A DNA stretch of 64,000 nucleotides from JAJXZJ01 sp050012855 (GCA_050012855.1 JBEKGJ010000026.1:3607-67606), one strand, 5' to 3'; positions 1 through 8,226 are shown, counted from the first letter of the stretch. A program made the numbers and translations. Notes: a model not told the origin generated them from the sequence alone.

Positions 1-196
1 GTTTTAGCGTTCGATAGAGGCAATGTGGACAATCGTAGTCTCCCGGATTCTGTTGCTTGTGAAGCGCCTCTTCCTGAGACCTAATAAGATCGTTGTGTCG
101 TTGCTCTGCCGCGTACTCTTCGTCAGCCGCAGCACAATGCGGACAGAGGTCGGTTGGATTAGTCCTCCCGCATCTAAAACAAACATATCCACTCAC
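1..196 (-). CDS. Zinc-ribbon protein, 3' end outside window
   Basis: A reading frame starts at a GTG at 196 and stays open to the left edge of the window, giving about 65 residues. A good ribosome-binding sequence (GAGAGGTG) lies six bases upstream of the GTG. The peptide has three CxxC pairs (CFRC, CPHC, CPHC), the pattern of a double zinc ribbon, separated by a charged helix rich in Glu, Gln and His. It probably binds zinc and may contact nucleic acid or a partner protein; no specific family is recognisable. It follows a 51-residue gene on the same strand by 18 bases, so the two are probably co-transcribed. The C-terminus is not visible. Confidence 0.55.
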   Translation of the reverse strand, partial: MSGYVCFRCGRTNPTDLCPHCAAADEEYAAEQRHNDLIRSQEEALHKQQNPGDYDCPHCLYRTLK

Positions 197-214
197 AAGA
201 CACCTCTCATCATG

Positions 215-370
215 TCATAGTTCCTTGCTGGCTAGGCCCTCGGCGAGAGAAGCCTCAAACATACGAACCGTGTAGGTGAATCGTTGGCCTTCGACGTAAA
301 GCTCCACTTCGTAATAAATATCGCTATCGCGATTTGTCTGGCGTTTATACTGGGTGTCCAGGCGGTTCAT
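215..370 (-). CDS. Small hypothetical protein, 51 aa
   Basis: An ATG at 370 opens a 51-codon frame ending in TGA at 215-217. An AGAAGG sequence lies about 12 bases upstream of the ATG. The peptide is charged and looks like a real small soluble protein: an N-terminal stretch rich in Arg, Asn and Asp, a beta-like core (IYYEVELYVEGQRFTYTVR) and a short C-terminal helix. No family is recognised. It sits directly upstream of the zinc-ribbon gene and downstream of the nuclease-like gene, all on the minus strand, so it may belong to a small operon at this end of the island. The call rests only on start context, amino acid composition and neighbours. Confidence 0.4.
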   Translation of the reverse strand: MNRLDTQYKRQTNRDSDIYYEVELYVEGQRFTYTVRMFEASLAEGLASKEL

Positions 371-430
371 GCAGTGCGGCCCTTCTCGGGCGGCGCGGCA
401 ACACCGTACCGAGCAAGGCGTTGTTCGGGC

Positions 431-922
431 TCAGTTGTGGGGGATGTCGGTCCATTTGCTAATCTGGCTAGACACATCCTTCCTGTCCCTTCCAGATCCG
501 TACCATGCTGACGCACCTGACACTGTCACTCGGAAATTGACGTAAGGTTGCTGGGTCTTCTTCTGAATGAACCGTGTTCCAAAACCGTTTGACTTGTAGT
601 GCGTGTTCAGACTGTCTCGCGAGAAGACGACGTACCGCCATCCATCATCCGTTCTGAACACGAAGACGTAGTACAACTCCGGCGTGTCCGGCTTTTGGAG
701 TTGGTCCTCGCGACATGAGAATATCGCGGCAATCGATTTCTTCTGTACTTTCAGTTTCCCGTACTTGACCTGCACACGCCAGAAGTTCCCTGATGTATCA
801 TTGACAGCGAAGATGTCGTCCCCGATGTCGATCTCCGGCATGGCAACATTGTAATCCCTGGCTGCGAGTTCTGCCATGACGGCCAGATGCGCAGCTTTCG
901 CCATATAGTGGTATTTCGCCAT
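431..922 (-). CDS. PD-(D/E)XK-like nuclease-fold protein
   Basis: A 163-residue soluble protein. Residues 8-55 match the layout of PD-(D/E)XK nuclease-fold proteins: an N-terminal helix (AAHLAVMAELAARDYNV), then an acidic strand GDDIFAVND with Asp35/Asp36, then a strand with QVK (Gln51, Lys53). This resembles the small DUF4365/resolvase-like group, which are often lone proteins in mobile elements. The C-terminal part (YYVFVFRTDDGWRYVVFSRD) continues the alternating strand pattern of that fold. It probably binds or cuts DNA or RNA, but the motif is only inferred by eye. Its neighbours are a NYN-domain gene upstream and tiny genes downstream, all inside the integrated island. Confidence 0.5.
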   Translation of the reverse strand: MAKYHYMAKAAHLAVMAELAARDYNVAMPEIDIGDDIFAVNDTSGNFWRVQVKYGKLKVQKKSIAAIFSCREDQLQKPDTPELYYVFVFRTDDGWRYVVFSRDSLNTHYKSNGFGTRFIQKKTQQPYVNFRVTVSGASAWYGSGRDRKDVSSQISKWTDIPHN

Positions 923-1047
923 TTCGGGTTTTTTCCTTCTTTGTGCCGGGACTTTCAGGTCAGCGACGGGAGCTAGCCGAGGATGACGCTGGATTTGTCT
1001 CTGAGCTAATCACCTGGCTCCCGTTTGCTGGGCCATCTGCTTCGAGA

Positions 1048-1701
1048 CTATTTTCGGAATAGGCCATCAATAATTCTGTCTCCCTTCGCCGTCTTCGAGT
1101 CAATCTCAGTGTTCAGGATGATCGGGTAGGATGCTTCGTCAATCAAGGCTTGGGATGTGTGCATGTTGTGTTTCTTCCCGTTGTGCTCCCAGTCAGCCTC
1201 CATCCCGATAATCATGACTCGGGTGCCGATCCCGTTGACCTTGCGAACCAAGGGAACAAAATCCTGATCACCAGAACACAACGCCAGGACGTCGAATCTC
1301 TTATGGACTGCCAGGTCGTACGCTTCAAGAGACAGCCAAACGTCAATTCCCTTCTCCTCTGGAGGAGTCACCGATTCGTTCATCGGATAGTAATGAGTGA
1401 CAATCCCTGCGTACATGAGTAATTGGTCCACGAAACGGTCAGCCTCCAAGGCTTGCTTCTGCTGTGCGGAGGTGAGCGAAAACCGCCCTCGGAAAAAATG
1501 CGCCTCAACAATCTGGCAAAAGGCCACATCCCTGCGTTCTCTCTCCGCCACCTTGTGGCGCACGTACTCGTGGAATCCGGTAAAAGTCATAAATGCCTTG
1601 CGAGCGTGCTGCTTGCTGAAGTACTGCGAGGCATTCATGAAGTACGTCCCGTCGTAAAACAGGGCAATCCGGGTAAGCGGTTGGTAGATGTCAGCGGGCA
1701 T
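1048..1701 (-). CDS. NYN domain protein (LabA/DUF88-like)
   Basis: A 217-residue protein with the landmarks of the NYN (PIN-like) nuclease fold. An N-terminal strand ends in FYDGTYF (first acidic residue), KGIDVWLSLEAYDLA lies mid-protein (second acidic position), and LCSGDQDFVPLVRK follows (third acidic patch), then a Gly-rich strand (GTRVMIIG). NYN domains of this LabA/DUF88 group are usually metal-dependent ribonucleases or their inactive relatives. All three acidic positions are present, so activity is plausible. The ATG at 1701 is the only sensible start. It stands alone, 125 bases upstream of the PD-(D/E)XK-like gene and divergent from the phage module. A role in RNA decay or defence is inference. 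Confidence 0.75.
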   Translation of the reverse strand: MPADIYQPLTRIALFYDGTYFMNASQYFSKQHARKAFMTFTGFHEYVRHKVAERERRDVAFCQIVEAHFFRGRFSLTSAQQKQALEADRFVDQLLMYAGIVTHYYPMNESVTPPEEKGIDVWLSLEAYDLAVHKRFDVLALCSGDQDFVPLVRKVNGIGTRVMIIGMEADWEHNGKKHNMHTSQALIDEASYPIILNTEIDSKTAKGDRIIDGLFRK

Positions 1702-2029
1702 ACGATTTGGGGATTGTTCTCGATAGTGTTATTGGGACAAAGCCAGGGCCGGAAGCGGAAGTTGCAGGTGGCTTTTCATGGGATGGACTGTATCCGGTTG
1801 GGCCTGCCGTAGCAAGCTTGATCTGAAGGGCTTCTGTACGGTGGGCGGTGGAGGTGTTGCGCGGTGTGCGCTTCTGGCACCGCTTGCAGGATTGGAGGAT
1901 TGGAAATTTCAGATTTCAGGGGATGCGGAAACGACCGGCACGGGGGCGAAACGAGCGGCAGCAAAGTGCATAAGCCATTGAGGCGCAACGCGTAACACTT
2001 GACACGGAGGGGCTGATGCGGTATTTGCC
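1702..2029. other. Divergent intergenic region before phage module
   Basis: 328 bases between the divergent NYN gene and the portal gene. I see no convincing gene. A purine-rich GGAGGGG (2006-2012) precedes the portal start, and a TTGACA at 1999-2004 is followed 17 bases later by TATTTG, a weak promoter candidate. A terminase gene would be expected upstream of a portal gene in an intact phage, but none is visible here. Confidence 0.4.
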
Positions 2030-3559
2030 GTGTGTATGGCAGTGGACGCCACACATGGCGAATATGACGCGAACGCCGGGGCCTGGTCCCGAGCGCGGGA
2101 TGTGATCGCGGGCGAAGATGCCGTGAGGGCTGGCCGCGAGCGGTACCTGCCGCGCCTGGATTCGCAAGCGGATGATGAGTATGCCGCCTACGCGGGGCGC
2201 GCTTCCTTCTTCAACGCCACGGCGCGGACGGCGGATTGTTTCGTCGGGCTGATCTTCCGGCGGGCGCCACTGGTCCGGCTGCCGGATGAGGCGCAAGGTG
2301 TCGGCGCCGCGCTGGCCGCGTTCCGTAACGACGTGGACATGCTGGGGACTTCCCTCTTTGGCTACGCCAAGAACATCGTGTCGGAAATCATCGCGGTGGG
2401 GCGGGCCGGGACGCTGGTGGATTGGGAAGGCGAGGTCGAGGATCGCGTCTATGCCACGATGTATCGGGCGGAGAGCATCCTCAACTGGCGGGTGGAACGC
2501 ATCAACGGTCGGAACATTCCAACGCTCGTGGTGCTGCATGAGCCGATGGAGGCGGCGGGTGGGGGCACCTCTCCCCAGGGCGGAAGCACCTCTCCCCAGC
2601 CCTCTCCCCAGGGCGGAGAGGGAGACGCGGTCGAGCAAATCCGGGTTTTGCGGCTGGTGGCCGGCGCGGATGCGGGAGCGTCCAAACGCAAACCGTATTC
2701 CTGCCAGGTGGAACTCTGGCGCAAGGCGGAAGCGAAGTCCGGACAGGACAAGCGGGAGTGGGTGTTGGTGGAAACGCGGATTCCTCTGCGCCGGGGCAAG
2801 CCGTTGCCGTCGCTGCCGTTCGTGTTTCATGGGCCGCGTCATTCCCGACCGGCCGTGGACAAGCTGCCACTGGGCGACATGATCGCGGTGAACCTCGACC
2901 ATTACCGCCTGGATGCGGACTACAAACACGGAATTCATTTCACCGCCCTGCCCACGGCCTGGGTGAGCGGCTTTGACAAAACGGCGACGCTGCGCATTGG
3001 CAGCAGCACGGCCTGGACAACCGAGACGGTCGGTGCCACGGCGGGCTTCCTGGAGTTCACCGGACAGGGGTTGTCCACATTCGAGCGGGCGATGGACCGC
3101 GATGAGCGCTTGATGGCGGTGCTGGGGTCGCGGTTGCTGGAGGAGCAGAAACGGGTGGGTGAAACGGCGGACGCGATTGAACTGCGGCAGAGCGGGGAGA
3201 ACAGCGTGTTGAGCAGCATCGCCAGCAGCGTGAGTGAGAGCCTGACACAGGTGTTGCGCTGGGCGTTCTGGTGGAACTCGACCGAGGAACTGCCGGACTC
3301 GATCACGGACGCTCAGGCGTTGGTGGAACTGAACACGGATTTCAGCAGCAGCACGATGAGCGCGCCGGAAATGTTGGCCGCGGTGAAGTCGTGGCAGTCG
3401 GGCGCGCTGAGCCAGGACTCGATGCAGGAACTATTCCGCAAGGGTGAGATTCTGCCGGATGGGCGGACGAACGAGGAGGAAGCCCGGTTGATTGCGGGCG
3501 ACAAGGCGGCGGTCAAGGTCGCGGCTTTGACGGATGCGAATGCGAACGCGGCAACGTGA
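2030..3559 (+). CDS. Phage portal protein, DUF4055-like
   Basis: A 509-residue protein resembling DUF4055-type phage portal proteins, which form the ring through which DNA enters the capsid. The N-terminal third has the family signature YLPRL..Q.DDEYAAYAGRASFFNATARTADCFVGLIFRR (about residues 40-78), and the C-terminal part has the long helical stretch expected of a portal stem. The start could be GTG 2030 or ATG 2036; both lie 17-23 bases from the GGAGGGG site, so the choice is uncertain. About 24 residues near 179-201, rich in Ser, Pro, Gln and Gly, come from a palindromic interspersed repeat inserted in frame. The gene opens a co-directional structural module (scaffold, capsid, connectors, fibre). 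Its terminase partner is missing. Confidence 0.75.
   Translation: MCMAVDATHGEYDANAGAWSRARDVIAGEDAVRAGRERYLPRLDSQADDEYAAYAGRASFFNATARTADCFVGLIFRRAPLVRLPDEAQGVGAALAAFRNDVDMLGTSLFGYAKNIVSEIIAVGRAGTLVDWEGEVEDRVYATMYRAESILNWRVERINGRNIPTLVVLHEPMEAAGGGTSPQGGSTSPQPSPQGGEGDAVEQIRVLRLVAGADAGASKRKPYSCQVELWRKAEAKSGQDKREWVLVETRIPLRRGKPLPSLPFVFHGPRHSRPAVDKLPLGDMIAVNLDHYRLDADYKHGIHFTALPTAWVSGFDKTATLRIGSSTAWTTETVGATAGFLEFTGQGLSTFERAMDRDERLMAVLGSRLLEEQKRVGETADAIELRQSGENSVLSSIASSVSESLTQVLRWAFWWNSTEELPDSITDAQALVELNTDFSSSTMSAPEMLAAVKSWQSGALSQDSMQELFRKGEILPDGRTNEEEARLIAGDKAAVKVAALTDANANAAT
2557..2630 (+). repeat. Palindromic interspersed repeat inside portal gene
   Basis: Within the portal gene, the core CCCTCTCC (2600-2607) pairs with GGAGAGGG (2615-2622). 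The left arm is preceded by a partial direct repeat of CACCTCTCCCCAG at about 2568 and 2587. The same palindrome recurs between genes at 4398-4424. It adds no stop and leaves the frame intact, producing a TSPQPSPQGGEG-like peptide. Confidence 0.75.
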
Positions 3560-3575
3560 GAGGGGGAAACCATTT

Positions 3576-4343
3576 ATGCCATTGAAATTCAAAGTGAAGT
3601 CCAAGGATGAAGTCCCGGCGGAACTGCAATCGCTCTACGTGGAGCGGGACGGTGCCTGGGTGCTGGATGCCGAGGGCGCAGTCGAGAAAACGAAGTTGGA
3701 GGAATTTCGCACCAACAACGTGGCGCTGATCAAGGAGCGCGACGAACTGAAAGAGCGTTTCGCGGGGATTGACCCGGACGAGGTCCGCAAGCTGGCAGAG
3801 GACAAGCGGAAGCTGGAAGAGGCGCAGCAGCTCAAGGCGGGCGAGATCGAAAAGGTCTTCGAGGGGCGGGTGCGAACGCTCAAGGCGGAGTTCGACAAGC
3901 AGCTCGCGGGTGTGACTTCGGAGCGCAACGCGCTCAATGCCCGCCTGACCGCGATTCAGATTGATCAAGCGGTGGTGACTGAGGCCACGAAGCGCGGTCT
4001 GCGCCCGACGGCCATCCCCGACATCACGGCGCGGGCGCGAAATACTTTCCGCCTGGTGAACGGGGTTCCCCAGGCGTTGGAGGCGGATGGCCAGACGGTC
4101 CGGGTGGGCAAGGATGGCGTGACGCCTCTGTCGTTGGCGGAGTGGATTGAGGGCCAGGTGTCCGACGCTCCGCATCTGTTTGAATCGAATGCCGGTGGCG
4201 GTGCCGCCGGCAACGGCTCCGGTGGAGCCGGCAAGGGAACCGGCAAGAATCCGTTCCGGAAGGAAACCTGGAACCTGACGGAACAGATGAAGCTAACGAA
4301 ATCCGACCCGGCGCTGGCGGCGCGGTTGAAAGCAGCCGCCTGA
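3576..4343 (+). CDS. Phage scaffold-like protein
   Basis: A 255-residue protein starting at ATG 3576, with AGAGGGGG 10-17 bases upstream; an in-frame upstream start at 3534 overlaps the portal gene and is less likely. After a short N-terminal beta segment, about residues 45-120 form a strongly charged, coiled-coil-like helix (Lys, Glu and Arg rich, with repeated LxEER-type spacing). A globular portion and a Gly-rich linker (GGGAAGNGSGGAGKG) follow, then a short basic tail. This architecture and its position between portal and major capsid genes fit a capsid scaffolding or head-assembly protein. The function is inferred from shape and position rather than a catalytic motif; no protease domain is visible. 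Confidence 0.6.
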   Translation: MPLKFKVKSKDEVPAELQSLYVERDGAWVLDAEGAVEKTKLEEFRTNNVALIKERDELKERFAGIDPDEVRKLAEDKRKLEEAQQLKAGEIEKVFEGRVRTLKAEFDKQLAGVTSERNALNARLTAIQIDQAVVTEATKRGLRPTAIPDITARARNTFRLVNGVPQALEADGQTVRVGKDGVTPLSLAEWIEGQVSDAPHLFESNAGGGAAGNGSGGAGKGTGKNPFRKETWNLTEQMKLTKSDPALAARLKAAA

Positions 4344-4384
4344 ACGCGGAACGGGGAACGGGGATTGCGGAATGGAAACCGCGA

Positions 4385-4430
4385 CACCTCACCCTAACCC
4401 TCTCCCCGGTCGAGGCGGAGAGGGAGAACA
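4385..4430 (+). repeat. Palindromic interspersed repeat between phage genes
   Basis: Between the scaffold and capsid genes, CCCTCTCC (4398-4405) can pair with GGAGAGGG (4417-4424) around an 11-base loop. The flank CCTCACCCTAACCCTCTCCCC is typical of this common bacterial repeat class. It is the same palindrome found in frame within the portal gene. The rest of 4344-4476 holds only the capsid gene leader. Confidence 0.7.
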
Positions 4431-4476
4431 ACCAGCGGTGCTCTACGGAGCCGCCGCGACAACTGGAGACTGAATT

Positions 4477-5487
4477 ATGGCTAAGACGGCAATTGCGGAC
4501 ATCATCATTCCGACGACCTTCGAGCGGTACGCGATTCAGCGGACGGCGGAACTGTCGCACTTCGGGGACTGTGGCATCGTGGAGCACAATCCGGTGTTTG
4601 ACGAGTTGGCGGGGGGCGGCGGGCGGACGGTGGAAATGCCGTTCTGGAACGACCTGAGCGCGACCCGGCAACTCCTGAGCGATTCGGCGTCGCTCTCGGT
4701 GAACAAGATCGCGGCGGACAAGGACACGGCGCGGATTCACAACGACGCGCAGGCGTGGTCGGTGAATCAGTTGGCCAAGGTCATCTCGGGGGACGACCCG
4801 ATGGCGGCGATCGGGGAACTGGTGGGGGGCTACTGGGCGCGGATTGACGAGGGCCTGGTGGTGTCCTGCCTCAAGGGGATGTTCCTGGCTGGGAGCATGA
4901 GCGGCAACCTGCTGGCGATTCACTCGGAGAGCGTGGCGGGGCAGTCCTCGGCGACGCGGTTGAACGGGGCAACGTTCGTGGATGCCACGGCGAAGCTGGG
5001 GGATTGCGCGGACCGCCTGGTGGCGGTGGCGATGCACTCGGCGACGGAAGCCGCGCTGCGGAAGCTGGATCTGATTGACTTCATCCCGGACAGCGAGGGC
5101 AAGGCGTCCATCCGCACCTTCCAAGGGCGGCGGGTGGTGGTGGACGACAACCTGACGGTGCGTGCGGGGACGACGGACGGCTACGTCTATTACACCTACC
5201 TGTTCGGCCCGGGGGCGTTCGCGAAGGGCGCGGCCCCGCTGGACTCGACGCCGTTGCAGGGGGGTATCGGCACGGAAGGTGTCGAACTTTACCGGGATGC
5301 GCTGGCCAGCGATACGGTGCTCATCAACCGGCGGCGGTACATCCTGCATCCGCGGGGGGTGCGGTTCACCAGTTCGAGCGTGGCGGGCGACTCGCCGACG
5401 AACGCGGAACTGGAAACGGGGGCGAACTGGACCCGGGTGTTCGAGAACAAGAACGTTCGGATTGTGCTGGTGACGCATAATCTCTAA
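4477..5487 (+). CDS. Major capsid protein
   Basis: A 336-residue protein with features of HK97-fold phage major capsid proteins of the gp13-like group. The N-terminal region has IIIPTTFERYAIQRTAELSHFGDCGIV, followed by a segment on capsid-like strands (VEMPFWNDLS), a central helix-rich domain (MAAIGELVGGYWARIDEGLVVS), a typical FVDATAKLGD segment, and a C-terminal region with GVELYRDALASDTVLINRRRYILHPRGV. It lies immediately after the scaffold-like gene, as in many tailed-phage head modules. The ATG at 4477 is preceded by AACTGGAGAC, a reasonable ribosome-binding site. No cleavable propeptide is evident. With the portal it defines the head module of this island. Confidence 0.8.
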   Translation: MAKTAIADIIIPTTFERYAIQRTAELSHFGDCGIVEHNPVFDELAGGGGRTVEMPFWNDLSATRQLLSDSASLSVNKIAADKDTARIHNDAQAWSVNQLAKVISGDDPMAAIGELVGGYWARIDEGLVVSCLKGMFLAGSMSGNLLAIHSESVAGQSSATRLNGATFVDATAKLGDCADRLVAVAMHSATEAALRKLDLIDFIPDSEGKASIRTFQGRRVVVDDNLTVRAGTTDGYVYYTYLFGPGAFAKGAAPLDSTPLQGGIGTEGVELYRDALASDTVLINRRRYILHPRGVRFTSSSVAGDSPTNAELETGANWTRVFENKNVRIVLVTHNL

Positions 5488-5562
5488 CGAAGTGCGAGTG
5501 ACGAGTTTCGACTGTCGAAGTTGAAGCTCGGAATTTGAAATTCGGGAATTGGAATTGGAATT

Positions 5563-5796
5563 ATGGGCAAAGACATTCCTTGGAGTTTCGCGAAGATTCG
5601 CAGTGGCGAGCAACTGAACCTGAAAGGGGCTGGGTTCACGAATGTTGCCTCGCTGACAGCCGCGGGCATCACGCCGGCGAAAAACCCTGGTGCCTTCATC
5701 TACCTGTCGGCCGGCGGCACAGGCGGCGTGCCGTGCGTGGCCCTGAGCGATGGCTCGAACTGGAAGCAGGTCGCCATTGGAACGAACGCGATATGA
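5563..5796 (+). CDS. Small phage structural protein, 77 aa
   Basis: A 77-residue protein beginning at ATG 5563, 75 bases after the capsid stop. It is short, Gly/Ala/Thr rich and mostly beta-like (LKGAGFTNVASLTAAGITPAKNPGAFIYLSAGGTGGVPCVALSDGSNWKQV). In position and size it resembles capsid decoration or head-stabilising proteins that follow the coat gene in tailed phages, but no family motif is clear. Its stop overlaps the next start (ATGA at 5793-5796), indicating translational coupling. A role on the capsid surface is inference. Confidence 0.55.
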   Translation: MGKDIPWSFAKIRSGEQLNLKGAGFTNVASLTAAGITPAKNPGAFIYLSAGGTGGVPCVALSDGSNWKQVAIGTNAI

Positions 5797-5999
5797 CCGG
5801 CCTCTATCCCATCATCCGGCGCGTGCGGCGTCCACTGCTCCCGGTGGATGACCAAGCCGCGCCGGCTGTGCCGGCGGCCTCACCGCCGGCCGTGCCTCCG
5901 CCAACGCCGGGGGCGGTCCCTGAACCACCGGCGCCCGTGGCGCCCGTGGCGAAGCCCGAGGGCAAACGCAGCCATGAAGCCGCGCGCAAAGCAGCTTGA
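5793..5999 (+). CDS. Proline-rich small protein, 68 aa
   Basis: ATG at 5793 overlaps the preceding stop (ATGA). The 68-residue product starts with a short folded-looking segment (MTGLYPIIRRVRRPLLPVDD) followed by a long Pro/Ala/Val-rich unstructured stretch (PAVPPPTPGAVPEPPAPVAPVA) and a basic tail. Low-complexity Pro-Ala linkers are common in phage virion accessory proteins. No function can be assigned. The coupling to the preceding gene is the main reason to accept it as real. Confidence 0.4.
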   Translation: MTGLYPIIRRVRRPLLPVDDQAAPAVPAASPPAVPPPTPGAVPEPPAPVAPVAKPEGKRSHEAARKAA

Positions 6000-6084
6000 T
6001 TGGCCGCGGTTCGGCAAAGCCATCCTCGTGCGGCGGCATTCGGTGATCCGCCGTCGGCGGGTGGTGGTGCGGCCGCGGAAGTGA
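5974..6084 (+). CDS. Very small basic protein, 36 aa
   Basis: An ATG at 5974 inside the end of the proline-rich gene opens a 36-codon frame. The product is very basic (C-terminal RRHSVIRRRRVVVRPRK). Its stop lies one base before the next gene's ATG at 6086. The tight packing fits a translated micro-gene filling the gap in a phage operon, but composition alone cannot exclude a chance frame. No function is proposed. Confidence 0.25.
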   Translation: MKPRAKQLDWPRFGKAILVRRHSVIRRRRVVVRPRK

Positions 6085-6085
6085 T

Positions 6086-6643
6086 ATGTCTCTCGTTCTC
6101 GTCAAGGAAGATGGCAGCGGGCTGGCGACGGCCAACACCTACGCGGACGCGGCGGATGGCGACGCTTACCATGACGGGCATCTGTATGCCTCGGCCTGGA
6201 CGGCGGCGACGACGGCCAGCAAGGAGGCCGGGTTGGCGATGGCCACCCGGCTGATTGATTCCTACTTCCGGTTCAACGGTTTCAAGCGGGTGAGTACTCA
6301 AGCCCTGCAATGGCCGCGGGCGGAGTGCCGCGACCCGGATGCGGAGCCGGGGTACGTGCCGGGCTTGCTCGTCGTTGTGGGGCCGTTTCTGGATGAGACG
6401 ACCGTGCCGGCGGTGGTCGTGCAGGCGGCGTGCGAGCTGGCGCGGACGCTGTTGGAGGCGGATCGGACGGCGGACCCGATGGGCGAGGGGTTAAGGATGC
6501 TGCGGATCGAGGGCGCGCTGCGGCTGGATTTCGATCCGAAGGACAAGGAGCCGGCGGTGCCGCGTCTGGTGCAGTCCATGCTCGGCCGGTTCGGTGAGTA
6601 CCTCGGTAGTGGTAGCGGCGTGGCGCGGCTGGTACGGGCATGA
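6086..6643 (+). CDS. DnaT-like head completion/connector protein
   Basis: A 185-residue protein whose N-terminus (VLVKEDGSGLATANTYADAADGDAYHDGH) is typical of the phage group annotated 'DnaT-like ssDNA-binding', which in phage heads behaves as a head-completion or head-tail connector protein. The middle has TRLIDSYFRFNGFKRVSTQALQWPR and PAVVVQAACELARTLLEA, the helical bundle expected of gp6-like connectors. Position after the capsid and before another small head gene supports a connector role over a replication role. It ends in an ATGA overlap with the next gene at 6640. Function is from family resemblance and position, not catalytic residues. Confidence 0.65.
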   Translation: MSLVLVKEDGSGLATANTYADAADGDAYHDGHLYASAWTAATTASKEAGLAMATRLIDSYFRFNGFKRVSTQALQWPRAECRDPDAEPGYVPGLLVVVGPFLDETTVPAVVVQAACELARTLLEADRTADPMGEGLRMLRIEGALRLDFDPKDKEPAVPRLVQSMLGRFGEYLGSGSGVARLVRA

Positions 6644-7107
6644 ACGCGGTTGCTCTTGGGAATCTGATTGGCCGGGAGATCGATCTGGCCTTCGACCTGG
6701 CGGGGGAGTTGGTGCGGGCCTGCGTTTTCGACAAGACGCTGACCGGGCCGGGCACCGGGCTCCTAGATGTTTCGACGCTGGAAGCGCCGGTGAATGTGCT
6801 GTTCGTGGACTACCACTCGCAAGACATTGACGGTTCGGCGGTGCTCCTGGGGGATGAGAAAGCCTATGTCCGGTCCTCCGACCTGGCGGGCATTGTGGCG
6901 CCGGCCGCGGGCGACGTGATAACGGAAAACCTGTCCGGGCTCCGGCGGGTCGTCGTGGCGGCCCGGTGCAGCCCGACGGGGGTGTATTGGACGTTGCAGG
7001 TGCGGCGCTCGAACAGCGCGGATTTTGGCGACCTCACTTTGGCGGATTCCGCCGATGAGCGGGGCGATTTGACGGCGGCAACCATGTTTGATGACTGGCA
7101 ATCCTGA
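6640..7107 (+). CDS. Probable phage head-tail joining protein
   Basis: A 155-residue protein translationally coupled to the connector gene (ATGA at 6640-6643). It has a beta-rich body (VNVLFVDYHSQDIDGSAVLLGDEKAYVRSSDLAGIVAPAAGDVI) resembling small tail-completion or head-tail joining proteins, with GVYWTLQVRRS near the C-terminus. No enzyme motif is present. Its position, third small gene after the capsid and before the fibre, is where stopper or tail-completion proteins lie. No specific family was recognised with certainty. Confidence 0.5.
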   Translation: MNAVALGNLIGREIDLAFDLAGELVRACVFDKTLTGPGTGLLDVSTLEAPVNVLFVDYHSQDIDGSAVLLGDEKAYVRSSDLAGIVAPAAGDVITENLSGLRRVVVAARCSPTGVYWTLQVRRSNSADFGDLTLADSADERGDLTAATMFDDWQS

Positions 7108-7110
7108 TTT

Positions 7111-8226
7111 ATGCCGAAGCAAGTTCAATTCCGGCGGGGCACGACCACGCAGCACGCGACGTTCACGGGCGCCCTGGGCGAGGTGACGATGGACACGACC
7201 AAGAAAACCTTGGTCGTGCATGATGGCGTGGTTGCGGGGGGCTGGCAGCTTGCCTCGGCCCTTACGAACGTGGCCCTGACCGGCTCGCTGGTGTGGGTGG
7301 ATGCCGTCAACGGGAACGACTCGAAGGGCCAGCGGGGGCAGGTGCAATTGCCGTTCCTGACGCTGACGGCGGCCAAGAACGCGGCGGTGAGCGGCGACAC
7401 CATCATGGTGCTGCCGGGCACCTACAATGAGAAGAACCTGGCCAAGAACGGCGTCAACTGGCACTTCTTCAATGGCGCGATCATCTCGTATGCGGGGACG
7501 GCCACGGGCGGGATTTTCGACACGACCACGGCGGGCGTGGCTTGCACCTTCCGTGTCTCGGGGTTCGGGGTGTTCAAGGTGACGAGTGAAAGTTCGCCGC
7601 AAACCGTCGTCAAGAGCGGCTACTCCACGGACAGTTTGAAGATGGAATTCGACCGGATTGAGGGTCTTGGCGCGTGCTTCGATGTGCAAGGAACGGTTTT
7701 CGTCCGTTGCAACGAGCTCAAGACCACGTCGGCGAACTGCGTCTATTGCAACGGCACCAGCGCGCTTCTCAACATCTACTGTCACAAAATCAGCACGGCC
7801 GGCGGCAACGCGGTTGAGATTGTGTCGGGCACGGCGGAGATCGTTGCGCGGTACATCTCCTCCTCGGGCGGCAAGGGCCTTCGTTTCACCGGCGGGACGC
7901 TCCTGGTGACGGCTTACGAGATTTCGTCGAGCGTCAACTATGCCATCGAGTGCAACTGCGCCTCGGGGACGTGCCGGGTCCATGACGCGCGCATTGTCAG
8001 CACGTTGGCCACGAGTAGCGGGATTGCCGTCTATATCACGGCGGGGAGTGGGTACCTGCGGTTCGCGAACTGCTCCTTTGTCTCCAACGCTGCCGCCTCT
8101 TACTCGATCAGCACCGGCGGTGGCGCGATTGTGTACCTCTACACGCCTTGCGTGGCCAACCTCTCGCCGAGCGGCAGCGTCACGCTCACCGGAACGACGT
8201 TGACGGTGAATAGCGCGTTGACTTGA
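7111..8226 (+). CDS. Phage tail fibre/spike protein with beta-helix
   Basis: A 371-residue protein. Residues 1-45 (MPKQVQFRRGTTTQHATF then GALGEVTMDTTKKTLVVHDG) match the N-terminal virion-attachment segment common in phage fibres and major tropism determinants. From about residue 65 (WVDAVNGNDSKGQRGQ, then PFLTLTAAKNAAVSGDTIMVLPGTYNEKN) it enters a right-handed parallel beta-helix with many short strand/turn repeats, the fold of spikes that bind or cleave surface polysaccharide. No catalytic triad is assigned. The stop is followed three bases later by another small gene. Absence of tail tube or tape-measure genes before it suggests a short-tailed layout or a truncated module. Confidence 0.7.
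   Translation: MPKQVQFRRGTTTQHATFTGALGEVTMDTTKKTLVVHDGVVAGGWQLASALTNVALTGSLVWVDAVNGNDSKGQRGQVQLPFLTLTAAKNAAVSGDTIMVLPGTYNEKNLAKNGVNWHFFNGAIISYAGTATGGIFDTTTAGVACTFRVSGFGVFKVTSESSPQTVVKSGYSTDSLKMEFDRIEGLGACFDVQGTVFVRCNELKTTSANCVYCNGTSALLNIYCHKISTAGGNAVEIVSGTAEIVARYISSSGGKGLRFTGGTLLVTAYEISSSVNYAIECNCASGTCRVHDARIVSTLATSSGIAVYITAGSGYLRFANCSFVSNAAASYSISTGGGAIVYLYTPCVANLSPSGSVTLTGTTLTVNSALT

Noticed and set aside
1778..1981. 67-codon plus-strand frame before the portal gene
   Set aside because: No ribosome-binding site, Gly-run composition and no similarity to terminase or any phage protein I know.
1916..2938. Long minus-strand open frame opposite the portal gene
   Set aside because: Rich in Arg, His and Pro, no motif, and antisense to a recognised portal gene; typical of GC-rich shadow frames.
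4024..5613. 529-codon minus-strand frame opposite the capsid gene
   Set aside because: Arg/Pro/His-rich with no domain, and it lies opposite a clear capsid protein.
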